Positions 36,001 to 51,000 of a DNA stretch of 64,000 nucleotides are shown one piece after another. The stretch is taken from positions 62,001 to 126,000 of the forward strand of contig BGZK01001575.1 in NCBI GenBank assembly GCA_005406025.1, in the 5' to 3' direction. Position 1 is the stretch's first letter. Each line of letters begins with the position of its first letter. This stretch comes from Eumeta japonica. Taxonomy: Eukaryota; Arthropoda; Insecta; Lepidoptera; Psychidae. The notes below the pieces were generated by a model. The model had not been told where the DNA came from, did not search any database, and saw only the letters and a program-made list of their open reading frames with translations. A program made the translations under genes and the position numbers.

Positions 36001-39000
36001 AATCGAAATAAACCTCCATCACAAAGTTATTAATTACAGCAGAAGAGTGTCATATTTTACAGATTACAATGTTTCTGTCAAATATTTTAGGAAATATTAA
36101 TATAAATTTATAATGTACATAAACTTTTTGACTATTAATCAAAATATTTACATTTGCATATTAGCAAGTACTTACGATTGTACATTCATCTCAATATGAG
36201 TTTCATTAGGGAAAATAAAATCATCATGCAGGTGGTAATTCACGGCGCACTGTCCTGACAAGTGGCAAACTCCTTGTGGTTCCAAATATTGTTTCACCGT
36301 TGTTAATATGTCCTCATAATACTTGAATACTAACATTGAACATGAGTCTGATAGAGATCCTGTGTTTCGGCACATCTATAATTTTTTTATTAATATTAAT
36401 AATTGAATGTTAATTGTAATACTCTTCAGCTTTATGTTATAGTAATAATAATTTCTATAATTTTTATAATAAGAAACTTATTCCAAATATAATTCCATAT
36501 TTATAAAAGAAACTCAAGTAGACAATTGACATATATGTAATTTCTCGAATAATGTTAATTAAAGGAATAACTGAGTGTAAAGTATAAATCACAAATTTTG
36601 ATTAATTTTTAAAATAATGGATTATATAGTCTTTATTTCTAATTATGAAATATTTGATTCATAGTTGTCTTTACATAAAGGACCTTTAATTCACATCAAT
36701 TTTTATACAACTATGAACCGACATTGATTTTTGCCATTCATTGCAATGACTATAGTGAGTCAATCAGAAGTCCTTAGAAAATCAAAAACTGAGCAAACTA
36801 GGAAGGACTTATTATTATTGTTTTTGAAAATAATGCCTGTTGAGATCAATACATTGCTGTATTTGATAGATCCACTGAGAGAAACTCTGCTTACTCGTGC
36901 TTAGGGGTTGCTTTGATGGTCTTTTGATATGAAGCCACTGCTTCCTCGGCGTTATAAACTATTTTCTTCAAAGTTTATCTTTTATTGTAAGAAATAAATA
37001 AAAATGGCATAATGCGAGGGGCAGTATTAAAGCGAGTGAGTCAGCATTTCTATTTCTAATGTCAGCAAACAGCTACAGATGGAGCTTCAGCATAAAAGGC
37101 CAACCGAAGTCTGTTATAACTTTTTTATTGGATTAATGGCAACCACAATTATAACAGATAAATGATGATCAAATGTTTATTTAGACCTTAGATGAACAAT
37201 TTTCGTTTTGCTTCCGTTTTATATAAACAAATGATAGATAAATTCGATATTCATAATAATGTTGGCAGAGTGCCATTTTTAAAAATGTTAAGTGTCGCCT
37301 ATATAGTATCCTTAGTTGAATTGTACTATAATTTTAGGCATTGAAGCATTTTTGTATTGCTTTCATGAAAAACATACAATATAAAACTGTCCATATTGAT
37401 ACATCCTGTAACATACTTAACATTTGTTTACTATGTTTTATCATAAAGAATTGTAAAAAATAACATTATTTTAATATAAACTATACTTTATAAAATAATG
37501 ATTTACTTTAGTAAACATAACGTACAAATTTTAAAGACATATTCATTATTTCTCAGGGTATTTTATGATGTTCGTTTTTTCCTATAATAATAGTATTTAA
37601 CTATGATCACTTGAGTAATTTTTAAAACTCTATACAAATATATTTTAAAGAGATGTTCCACCAAATATGAAGTATGAAATTGCTAGAGAACATTGTATCA
37701 CTTTAGAAACCAACACAACTACACATTTCATTATTGTTTGTTACGTCATTATAAATATATATAATACACATATAAAATATCCTTAAATATTAAATCACTC
37801 AGATAATTGTACACTATTCAGATGTTTTTAATTTTTTTTCTATATACAAATGAGCACATCAGGTTTTAATATCACTACTGCCACTAAATATATAGCATAT
37901 GTTCAGCTATTTAGAAGGGGTTTCATATTAAATGTTATTCATCATTACAAGTTTCAATAATATAAAAGAAACCAACTTTTAAACCAATCAATAATATTTT
38001 TGACCATTGCTTTTTAATAACAAATACATTTCAAATAAAAATTTTAGGGATTTAAAATTATGGCACTATTTTTGTATTTTAATTCATTAAATTTATTTGA
38101 TTTTTACATAATATTTACCTTAAGCATTCCCACAAGAACATCTTCATATGTAGCAGAGTCAAAATTTCGTTTCAATACAGTAACTGTTTGGTGGCAGTTG
38201 TCACAATCTTGTTTCAATTGTAATTGGGTCTTCTGTAATAGTAAAAGTGTTTAATTCTGCATTGCTGCATTCAAATTGTCTAATTTTACAGGATAATTAA
38301 AGTAATAAAAAAAAAATTACCAATTCTCTCTATAATGTTATCACACAGAATGAGATAATTTTATAATACTGCATTGTATTTTGTTTTTGTATCCTCTATC
38401 ACATGTTTTGTTTTATTGTAATACATGAAAGTTATTTTGGAAAAATAAATAGTAAGCGTAGTACAAAATAATAAATCATATACTATTATCAAGTAGTTAT
38501 AATATGACATTACAAAAACTCACATATTCTTCAAGTAATCTATCGATATTGGCATTATTACATAGGCCTGCAACTGAGCAAACAACTTGAGGGTTCATTT
38601 GTGAAGCCAAAGTCTCAACAAGTTCAGGAACAAACTCATCAGCCAATTTTATGCACTCCTTGGCTACTGCTTTGATGGGAATCAATTTACAGGACCCTTC
38701 AAATACCTCCTTAAGTTCTTCCTAATGAAAAATTGTTAAAATATGGTTATAAAAATTGTGTTTCGTAAATACTGTTAATCAATATTGTATTGTGTGGGGT
38801 GTTAATTTGTGGAAATCCATAGTAGACGCTTGCCTGCAACATGCTGCATGTTAATGCATGTTGCAGGCGATCACCTACTGTTAATCAAATCGAACTTTAA
38901 TTTAATGTACAGGATAGATAAAAGTAAATGTTTTGTAAAAAAACATTAACTTTAAAATTAATATGGAGTTATTAGTTTAGTTAAAAATAACAAATGAATG

Positions 39001-42000
39001 AAAAAGAGAAATCAAGTTATTAACCATGCAAGACTCAAATTACAATAAAATGCTAATAAAATATTTTTCATAATAACAAATTTTCTAAACTAGGTATCGT
39101 ATCATGTAAGTCTTCATAAGGAATCATATCATGTAAATCTCATGTAAGTTAAAAAAAGCAATGAAAATGTTTTTAAAACAATATTTATTATTCAAATTCA
39201 AAGTATAAGTCTACACTGCTCAGTATACTAGCTATTTTTTTAAAGGTTTAATTTGTTGAACCCCTAGACGTCATTTTGATATTCATTAAAATTTCTGAAA
39301 AATTGTAATCCTTATGATTTGAAGGATTCACAATATTCTTATTTTGGGGAAAATATTGAAAATCATTTAAAATTTGAAGTACATTCCTATGTTGTTTGAA
39401 ATTTTGTAACACTTCCATTTATAAAAAATATTCAAGGGTAGTCACCTGAGTTTCATTGCTTTGTAGCTGATCGCGCGCCTGCTGCACCATATCTGTGCAA
39501 ATTTTGCAGATGTCATCGTTATCCTCCGGCACTTCCATCTTGGACCAAACACGCTGGATACAGTGATGAGTAGCTTTGCACTCATGACCCGTGCTGAAAG
39601 TAATGTTAATTAATATATATGTACAAATTCAGCCTAGAGTGCAGAATTAAACATCCCCTGTTTTATTATACTCAGACAATTTTGTAGTTAACATTATAAA
39701 CTTTGCTATGTTCTTCATAAAAACCGGCTAACTGCGAGTTGGACTCTCACACGAAGGGTTCTGTACCATTATCTATACAACATTAGAGAGTATATCATAA
39801 CCTTTTTTTTTAGTTTTTTTATTTTTATTTGAATTAAGTAGGTATTTATTTTTAAAGTGAACATAAATCTAAAATTTTGGTAAAACCAAATGTGCATGCC
39901 TTAAGTGCTCGTGCCATACGTAAGTTATTTAAATTAGAGGTTTATAATAACATATGATTTTTTCATCAAAAATCCTCTTTTTATATTTTTGATTTTCAAA
40001 TAGTTTTATAGTAAACTTGAATCGAAAAAAGGATAGGTATTTTTTTCATATTTATTAGATATCATGATGCAAAATTATATGTGTAATTTAATGCATGATT
40101 TTTTTCACTTTTAATGAGAATGTTTTATATTACTACCGCCATCTGTTGGCAATTACAAAAATAAACACTTCACGCTCAATTTATTTTTATAATTGCCAAC
40201 AGATGGCGGTAATAATTTAAAACATTCATCTCAACTTCAATTTTAAATATTTAAGCGAAATAGCAAATCAAAACATGAATGACTGCCAGTTAAAAAAATC
40301 AATTACAGCTAATCGGTACTATATCAATCTGTGATTTTCAATACAGTTATTCCCAATCAATTAATGATGAGATTGAAAAAGAAATTAAGTTTAAAAGCTA
40401 AATAGTTTTTTAGTTATAGTGGTCACACCCCGTGTAAACTGGATTTTCAGGCAACAGTAGAAACATACCTACACTCACGTTTAAGTCATGCAAATATTCT
40501 GTAAATATTTTAAGTTTCTACCTGTAGTCGTTATTAAAATCGAAAAAAAAGGCTAAAAATCACATTTATTGTGTGAGAGCCCCATTTAATTTATTTTATT
40601 TTAATTTGATTATTTTTGAAATGAATATACAACAAAAAATTCTGTGAATATTTTATCGTCTACCTGTTGCCGTTATTAATATAGAGCAGAGAATGTCAAA
40701 AAAATGGCGTTTGTTGTATGGGAGCCCCACTTAAATATTTATTTTACTCTATTTTTAGTATTTGTTGTTACAGCGGCAACAGAAATACATCATCTGTGAA
40801 AATTTCGTCTAGCTGTCATAGTTCATGAGATACAGCCTGGTAAGAGACAGACGGACAGTGGAGTCTTAGTAATAGGGTCCCATTTGGGTACTGAACCCTA
40901 AAAATAACATTTATCTGTTTCAATATTTAAAAAGAGTTTGGTCAGTTCACCATTTAAATATTGTACAGTAAAGTGCCTATACTTATTACTGTATCTAAGG
41001 TTTTTTATTTTAAGAAAATTATAACAAAATTATTTTTTAAAAGGTTACAAAAACAATTATAATATTAATGTAGTAAAATTAAAGAGTGTATTTAGCAATT
41101 TAAAACTTAATTGGCATCTGGAACCCTAAAAACAGAAAAACCTCCATCATAATACTACATTTAGTTAAAATATCCATAATGCAATTCAAACACATTCACT
41201 GTTTTATAAACAATCTCACAATAGAATGTAACGATTGGCTAAGTTTTGCTCAATAAAGGAAATGGTAAGCCATAACTAACAAGCCAACCTTTGTTAATTG
41301 ACTTCCTTTAGAATTTTATTGTTTGAAGTTTTTGCATTTTTCTAACATACTAAATGACATTCCTGTTACTGTAATATTTCTTGAAATTATTTATTACATT
41401 CAGAATTCCATATTTGCCTAAATAAACCATAGTCATTGTGGAATCTTACCTAAAGTTGGAACACCAATATGATGGGCCCCAAGTACAGCGTGAAGCACCA
41501 AGAAGTGTCTCTGGAATTTAAATAAGGTTTTTAAATTAGATTCAGTAAATAACAGTGAGATATGTAATTATATTGATAGAAATACATACCTTTTTGTTTA
41601 TCAGGTTTGAGGGTTGACGTTGCTTTTTTCTTCTGAAAATGAAATAATTTGTATTTCATAAGAATAAATAATAGACAAAATATATTTAAAGATCACTTGG
41701 TATATTTATTACCTAATAAATCTAAATCAAAATGTAATTCAATAAAGGTTTTTAGATAATAATGAAAAATTTTAAGCAATTCATATTTTATTATATTCTA
41801 GAACATACACTATTGCATATTTATCGTTATAATAAAAAATTATTACTTACACTCAGTGTGATAACTTTATCAAGCTTCATGTTGTTACACATGCCGATGA
41901 CCTTACACATCGTTTCAGGGCTAGTCTCTGAGGCCAACACATGAAATATGTATTGCTCGAGATGAGCCGTATTGGAGTTGCAGATTGTGCGTGCAGCAGG

Positions 42001-45000
42001 GTATGGAATATCACGGCAAGCTGAGTGAACTCTAGCAGATAAGTAATCCTGTCAGAAACAATGCATTTATAAATTTTTAGAACATAAAACTAAAAGATAG
42101 TCACATAACTTTCCTACATTTGTTTAAATGATACTGATGCCCTGTTCGAAAACTATTTGAAATATCCATCTGAGATGGATTATTGACATTTTAACACTTG
42201 AAAAAAGATGAAAATCAGCTGACAGCTGGTTAAAAACAAGAGTTCTGATAAAATAAAAGGTTTATCAGAACTCTTTTTTTTAATCAACTGACTTTCCATG
42301 CATCATTCTATGAGGTGACAGATGATTATGTGGTTTAGATTCAACAGGTTTTCAATACTATTAGAATATCTGTTTCAATATTTTATAAAATATGTTTTAA
42401 TTTTTTTGTGATTCTACAATAGATATTATTATGCAAAATTTTTAATATATCTGTATAAATTAATAAACAGGAATCAGAAAAACACACTAGATAACACAGA
42501 AAAAAATATTGCATTCCAAATAAAACTATACTTAATTCACAAGCTTGTAAGTAATTAAAAGAATTCTGCATTACAATACTAATGCTGTCATAACAATATT
42601 TTAAGAAATAGTTATTAAAAGTTTGAAAAATATTATTATTGTACAATACCATGGATAAATAAATAACATAAGTCATATATTTTAGAACTCTGCCTAACAC
42701 TGTGAGCTTACTTACCTCATTTATAAGATCCTTGACATCTTTCAGCTGACGGAATAATCTAACAAATTTATCAGAAATATCATTTTTACTTATATTCTCT
42801 TGTGTTTTTTCCCAGACAGTTGTAGTACAGTGGCCAACAGCACCACATTCCGATGCTTCTCTAAAAATTACAGTTTAAATTTTAAGATATAAAAATTCAA
42901 TGTAGCAAAAAAAAAATTAATTTTATATCCTTTTGTATTATTATAAATTATTTCATTCACACATATAGAACATTATAGTAATTAAAAAATCCAATAGCAT
43001 TATGGTTTTTATGATAATTATTATAACACTTCACATATTTTTTACTTATTTCAAAGGTATATATTCATATTAACTATTATTAATCATTAAAACTATATTG
43101 TATGTTTATATAAATGTCCACCAGTAATTAAACATTAGGTGGCCTAAAAGAAGTTTCCTTCTGAGCTATCACTGTCAATAAAAATACATAGTAAAATTAT
43201 GTTGAAGAATTTAACAAAAAATACTATAACAAACAGTAAATTGACGGAAGAACATTATAATAAACAGTGTTTCTATATGTGAATTTTTTTTGTCATTTTG
43301 ATACTAGTATAATTCATGTAATAAATTTTACTTTAAACTCTGGCACCAATACGAAGGTCCCTTAGAACATTCCTTTGCCAACTGTTTTGCAGAAGTGAAA
43401 CCTGTAAAAAAAAACCAAAGATTTTATCTAGACTTTTTGAAATTTTTATTTTGACATTAATTAACCCCTAGAGTACTGATGCAAACTACAATTTGTGTGT
43501 TTACATTATACAAAACAATAGTATGCAATTATTCTTTTGCCATATTGCAAGTAGAGCAGTAGTAGTATAACATTTCAAGGATATACTATTATCCAGTTAT
43601 AATTCCTTTTCTTTATGCAAAATGAAATGACTACTGGTACTGCTCAATTTAATTAAAACTTTGTTTAACAATTTAAAATAAAATATTCAGTAACATTAAA
43701 ATGTAGCCTTTCTAAAAAAGAGCTGAGACAAACTTGATCATTAACAATCAATTTTGATAACTTCTTTGCCATTTGTAGTAAGGAAAAAAAAACTTAATAT
43801 CAAGCCTTATTTAGAGTTATAACATTTATGAATGGTTTCTGTTTTATATATATTCTATTAATATTATAAATGTGAAAGTTTGTATATTTGATTACTCAAT
43901 CACGCTTTAATGACTGAACAAAATTATCTGAATATTTCAACAAAGTTTATGAGATTCAAATTTATAAATTTGAAATCAGAATCACGAGCAGGACTGCGAT
44001 CATGATCAAGAACACTAGGAATATGGGTTTTACTGCCATCCAGAACGGGACAGAGATCTGTTCTATGATTGACATCATCAATCGATAGAAAAGATCAAAA
44101 AATTTGTTGTACGTCTACTAGGGCAGAGCCGCAAGAAAAATTATATGTATTTAAAAAAAACTGGAACCACAATCTGGACTGAAATTGAAAAAAGGGACAA
44201 TATTGGATTTATGATTTACAATGTGATCCATCGATATGAAATAATTTATATAATAAATATTAGGTATGTTAAATTTATCCTTATATCTGCCAGCCACTGA
44301 AATAATACATAAATCAGTGAATATTATAAGAGCTTATCGGCTACACTGTGACATCATTATAATACAATGTACTATGTAGTGTAGGTTGTGAGCATTTTTT
44401 ATTTAACAATTGGTCATATGGATCAGAAATTATTTTAGCAAAAAGATCCAATTTTTGTGAAAGTCCAGATAAGATAATTAATTCCTACTCAAACGATTTT
44501 TTCATCAACTTACCTACCTAACAGAAAACAAATTATTAAGCATATATTAATTGCATAGTAAAAATCTATACATAAAAAAATGAAATCTACTACAAGTCTA
44601 TCTGCCCTTTCTGTGCAATGTGCTTGATTTTTTTTTAATGAAAGGTATTTATGTACAGATTCATCATCAAGCATTGGAACTTTTACCCTTCTCAGACTTT
44701 CTCTATATTTCTGGTTCTAATTGAGATATGCAGTTCATTTTTATCTAAGAACACTCACTGGAATGAGCTATTTCATTTGACTTTGCCCACTTAGCTGAGT
44801 TGGATGGAAGCTAGGTGAAAACAATCAATTTGAATTTAATTTTTTTTACAGGTTACAATCACTCATCACATAGATTGTTATTTTCGGATTGTGTCATTAA
44901 CACAATACTGCGGAACAGCACGAAGCCTTAGTAAGAGTAAAAAATAGTCTTTACTATAACTACTTAAAATATCAATTTTAGTATTTACCTTCAGTGTCAG

Positions 45001-48000
45001 TAATGAATTAAAGTTAAACAAATCTGAATAAGATAAGCAAAATTTTATTGTGAAATTTTTTGGAATGGAATCCTAAACACTAATTGAAGATACAGTCAAA
45101 CCTGGATAAGCGAGAGTTCAAGGAAGGACAATCTCATTCTCGCTTATAGAGGTTTCTCACTAACCCGAGTTTCTCGCTAATGCAGGTATGTGGGTAGCGT
45201 TTCTCTCTTATAGAGGTACGCAGCAATAACAAGTCACAGCAAGTACGAATGTAGTAAATATTTAATATAATAAAATTATGTGCATAATATTCACAACATA
45301 TATTTTTAATAGTGTGTATATGTTACGTTCATTAGATTTCGACATATAAGTACTTTATAAGGGTAGGTATCAAGATGCTTACGAAAACAAAACAAACATT
45401 CATGCATTATGTAATTTTATTTTATTTAGAACTTATTTATACTTAAAAAATCTGTCAATTTCGTTTGGATTTCTGTTTTGTATTTTGAATGTTTTCTCTA
45501 ACTCTAAATTTTGTCGAATATTGCTTGATCAACAACCGCTGCATATTCAAAGTACTGATGGACCATCTCCAACGCATTTAAAGCTAACTTCATTGGAATG
45601 ATCTTTATTTCTGTTTCAGAAATCTGTGCCTCATCTCCACTATCATTTCCAGCAATACAGGTGTTCACACAATTCTTAACGATATCGTCGTCGGTTTGTT
45701 CTCGGTACACAGGCACACGTGTCCATTCGAAAAGAATGCGATAAAATAATAACGTTATTTAGTTCCACGAAATAGAATAAGTACAATATTGACGAGAAAA
45801 CAATACAAAACAATGGTAGGAAGTTCCACGAAAGTTAAGAATGAGTCATAAAATGGCAGATGTTAAATTTGTAATTTGTTTTGTCATTTGTTACTGTATG
45901 TGTATCTTTAGGTGTGTATTTATAATTAAATAAAGCTCGACTGTCGCTTATAGAGGTAAAGATAAGTAGCAGTCTAACTTGCGGAGGTCCATGAGCGAAA
46001 AACGACTCTCTCTTACAGAGGTTTCTGTTTCTCGCTAATAAAGGTTTTGGGAGCTTAAAATGACAGGTCCTGGCTAGTACTCTCACTTATAGAGTTTTCT
46101 CACTTATCCAGTTCTCACTTACCCAGGTTTGACTGTAATTCTTCTTGCAGCACATTTACCTTTTTGCAATGTTATCTTATAAAATTTTTACATTTGATAT
46201 ATAAGCTCCGGGAGTTTTTTCAAATTTCATATATAAATTTATGATAAATTTCCATTACATTTTACTTACATTTCATCATGATATGTATGCGTCATTTTGC
46301 TCAACAACTTGTTGCCATTTAGTAGGTAGTGATATGACATTCATTATTGTAGAAATTTTAGGACTTCTGATCAAAAAAACTGCAACAACTAGTTTTGATA
46401 GTCCTTTCCAGATATTAATCTAACACTACCTAAAGAATTATGAAGAGACCGAAACAAGTAAAAATCTGAGGGTGTAAGGTCAAGACTATATGGTGGATGC
46501 ATTAACATTTCCCAACCAAACTTTCAATATTTCTTGAGTTGCTAAAGATGTGTAGTCTGATATTTCATGGTGAAAAACCACACCCTTTTTGTTAATCGAT
46601 TTCGGCCCGTTTTTCTCTATTTCTTGCTTGAAACTCATCAGCTATTGATATTAGAGATCAAAGCATCAACTTATTGCAAGTTAATCTAGGTTTTGCTATA
46701 GTTTGTGGAGCTTGCTTGCCTTTCCACCATGATCTTTTTCGCACATTCTTGTTGTAAATGATGCATTTTTCATCACCAGTGATCAATCTCTTTCAAAACA
46801 GATGGAGTATCCATATAGTGATATGTCAAAATCACAGTTGTTGCGGTTTGCACAGTTGCAGTAAATCATGCAAAATATTTGGAAGCAATTTCAGTTCGAA
46901 TATTTACACATGTTGCAACAGCGGTATAAGTGGATGGACTTGCAAAATCTTTTCCAGGTGGAGATTTAGTTTCAGTTAAGCAGGACAATATTTTTCCCCT
47001 CCAGTGGCAAAGCGGCCGCATTTTTAAATTATATCCTTGACGGGATAATATTGTTCAAGCTAGCATCAATTAATTATGAGTTAATCCAGATTTTCCTACA
47101 GTCTGTGGGGCTTGCTTACCTTTTGACCATTATCTTTTTTGGACATTTTTATTGTAGAAAATTCATTTTTCATCATCAGTGATCAAACTTTTCAAAAATG
47201 GTGAAGTTTCATTACGTTACAATAGAAAAATGCGAGCAAGTACACGATTCATTCTATTTTTTTCAGTGAGGATATGTGGGTCCCAGGTATCGAGCTTTTT
47301 TCAAATAGATCATAACTGTTTTGTGGTCAATTTCCAGCTCTTCAGCTATGTTGTAAGAACTAAATGCTATCATCCTTTACTTTTTCCAAAATGGCATTGA
47401 CTTTACCCATAACAGGTCGACTAGGCCAAGGTTCATCTTTGACATCAAAATTATTGGACTGAAAACGCTTAAATGAGTTTTGTGCTACTCTTACCAAACT
47501 GTATATATTTTATAATTAATTTTGTGGCTTGTGGCCCAATTTTTCCTTTGTTGTGATAAAACTTCAAAATGTATCGAATTTCATTGATTTTAGTGGACAA
47601 AAAACCAATAGAGTAATTGTGGGGCACTGTTTTATTTTTTATTTTCCTTTTTTTCTAATATCTATTTAATGCTATCAAAACTATCCGGATACAAAGAGCA
47701 CAACGAGATTTTACTGCAACTTTTATTTATGGAATACAAAAAACTTTTCACCTACCTTAATATATATAAATGATATATATTAAATACATAATATCGCAAA
47801 TCTGATTTGTGATACTATCATATACCAGATTTATTTACTTCTTCTGTTTCATATTTACATCACATAATAACCATCTTTTGTTAGCAATGTATAAAGTTTT
47901 TATCAATACAAATATATCAGTGTAGATAAGTAATAGCCCAATAAAAGGTTATTAGCATTTTATCAGTCACATAAACAATATTACAGATATAATTTACCAA

Positions 48001-51000
48001 ATTGTCCAAGTAGGTACATACAAACCATTTATACACATAAATGTAAATTATAGGTATTATTACAAAAAAAAAAATGCCTGTGATGGACGGACATGACAAA
48101 ACTATAAGAGTTCTGTTTTTGCCATTTTGGTTCAGAACCCTAAAAGTATATTGAGTGTAGATGCTTGCCTGTGACATGTAGCAACATGCAGCATGTGAAT
48201 ATCTGACCCTTAAATCTGTTCTTCCATCTTGAATTTTTATTTAGGAAATTAAAAATTAATTCGAAAGAATTGACAGATATCGAACATGTAAAAGAAGTGT
48301 TTTTTTTTTTATTATCTTAACTTCCAATTAATTAATTACAATGTCTATGGTATGTTTTGAGCCTGAAGATGTGCTGATTTGTGGTGGACGAGCAGATTCA
48401 AATTCAGCAGTGGGTTTCATGTATTATATTATTTTATGTTGATAGCAAGTATCTAATCATTAACTTCCAGGAAATAACACCATATACAATACAATATATT
48501 ACGGGTGTTATAGAATAACAAATCAATTGACAAAATTGAATTTACACAATAAGGTAGTAGAGTTATTATTACGGTTTGGTTTCAGGTGCAATTGCTAAGC
48601 TCATATAACTAACACTTTAAAAGTTAAGGTATATAAAAGAGACTAAACAACTTCTAAGCCGCTATCAGCTACAATAATAATAAAATAAATACACAAGATA
48701 TGTTTGAATTGAAATATTTCACTAGATAAAGTAAGACAGTCATAGCTTTTTCATTTTATTGGGAACAAACTTTCTTAATATGCCCAGTGGAAAGAAATTA
48801 ATAACAGTAAATTATTTAATTAGTTATTGAATACTGAAAAACTTTGATATATTTATTTTAAGCAAAGCAGATTGAGCATGTTTATTAGTTTATCAGGATA
48901 AGTCAAGTAAAATATACATATTTGTTCATGCATAACAACTTATGCTTTATAAGCAGTTGTCATAATACATACAGCCAATGAGATGTCATTTCAGAAATCT
49001 ATTAAACTATGCATGCACATATGTCATCACTCTCCTGACTAACTGTGGTAATTGACATTTTTATCGAAATTGAGTTAAGACCATAGTTAGGTTTATCCCT
49101 GTAACCTCCTTGTCCACCCAAGTCTTGCAATTGTAGCTGTCATAATTGAGGAGATACGGCAACGTCGTTTGCGATCCTATCTACAAAAGAACCTAAACAA
49201 AGTCCCACTAACAGTCCTAATGTAAGATACTGCATTAGGTGTGAAATATTTATTCAAAACTTTCACTTGGCACTTTCATGGCACTTATGCCCTTTTGTTG
49301 AAAAGCCCAGTTTTTCAGTAATAACCTTTTTACTATTAATATTACTTTTTACATTACCTTTGTACTATTTTTTCTTATTTTTTGAAGATACAATTTAAAA
49401 AATAAAGGAAGGGACACAATATACGCTATTTTCGGAATGATTATTTCCGAAAATATTCATTTAATCAAAAAAATTGCTTACAAACTTTAGTGTTTTGAAA
49501 AGAACTGTCGAAATATGTGCAATATGTTGATGTTCAATGAAAAAAAAGTACTCTAAACTTTTATACTTTCACTAGATTTATTATAAGACTTGTGGCTTGA
49601 ATTAACCTTTATGGGTTCAGATAATTGTCTTTTGCTTAACCATTGATTTTCCATGTTTGGATTGTTTACATAAATATATTTTTCATGGCAAGTAACAAGT
49701 ATTTAATAAAATTATTATCTTTCGGTAGAGCAAAAATTAATTTGTAAACTTTTACAACTACTTTATGTTATGCTCAAAACTCATTTAATTCATGAAGCAA
49801 TATTTGAAAACTTTTATAGGTTTTACCCAATTATTCTAAGTGGCAATGTATGGTGTCTTTCGAAGATCCAAAAGGTTCTATAATCTGTGAGTAATGGTAT
49901 TAAGTTGGTTTACTATTGCCACCTTTGTAGTCTCAATATTCCATACAATAGATCTATCAGAGCATGTATGATCTACCCGTGTCAAATCTCCAATATTAAA
50001 ATTATTAAACTAACGCCATGCTGTCTGCTCATTGACTTTATCGTCTTCTTCAATTTCATCTATGTTTCTTGCTGTCACATCTGCTTTAAGTTTTTGTTTC
50101 CAAATTAATGTTTTCACAATATACAAATTTCATATTTATCACACTCAATTTGTTTTATTATCAAAACGCCTTGCCTCGTCAATTAACACAGTATCATTAA
50201 AAAAATAAATAAAACAGTTGTACTCCTCATAGAACTGGAGAAATGTCATAATAAGTTATGATGTGTATAAAAGAAGTGTATGAATTTCAGTTATGAAAAT
50301 CGACATTACTTATGAGACACTCGTCAGTATGTATCTAATTGAATATATAATGATATTGGGCCACCTACATGATATACAATGATATATTGTGTAGGCGGAA
50401 CAGTAAAAAATATGTTGATAAATAAAAATAAAACATAAAAGCTTCAAAAATCAATAATAATTACTGCTTCCCATCTACATAGTTATATGTCAACTTCCTA
50501 AGTTTAATCACAAATACATAAAGAACCAGGTTATACACTATATGACTCAACCAGATTGGTGTAATGATTCACTAAGAACTGACATGACTCAATAATAAAT
50601 TACCAGTTGAACAAACACAATACTGTGCTCATCATATTACATCCAGTAGTCGATTGTAATATTTCAAACTCTGCTCAGTAATTAAAATGATAAAAAATAT
50701 AGGTAATATTAAAATATCAGTACTGTTTGAATAAGATTTGGTATTATGAGTATAAAAAGCTTATTTTAAAATCCATTATACGAAGCAATTTGAAGATGTG
50801 CAATAACATTTACATGGTGCTTTTTAATGCTTATGCTAAAATAAAATTAATTAACTTAAAATTGTGTTTTTATTCCACTATATATTGAATAACATGTAAC
50901 TAAACTTTAGATGACTCTGTGCTATTTAAATGGATTCTTATATGTTGTTTTTGCTACCTAGGTTTATATTGTTTAAAGAACTACATATTGTATGTAAAAT

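Noticed and set aside
42383..42700. 105-codon minus frame in Sap-r intron 3
   Set aside because: It ends near the exon 3 donor but is AT-driven, lies wholly in the intron and has no family signature.
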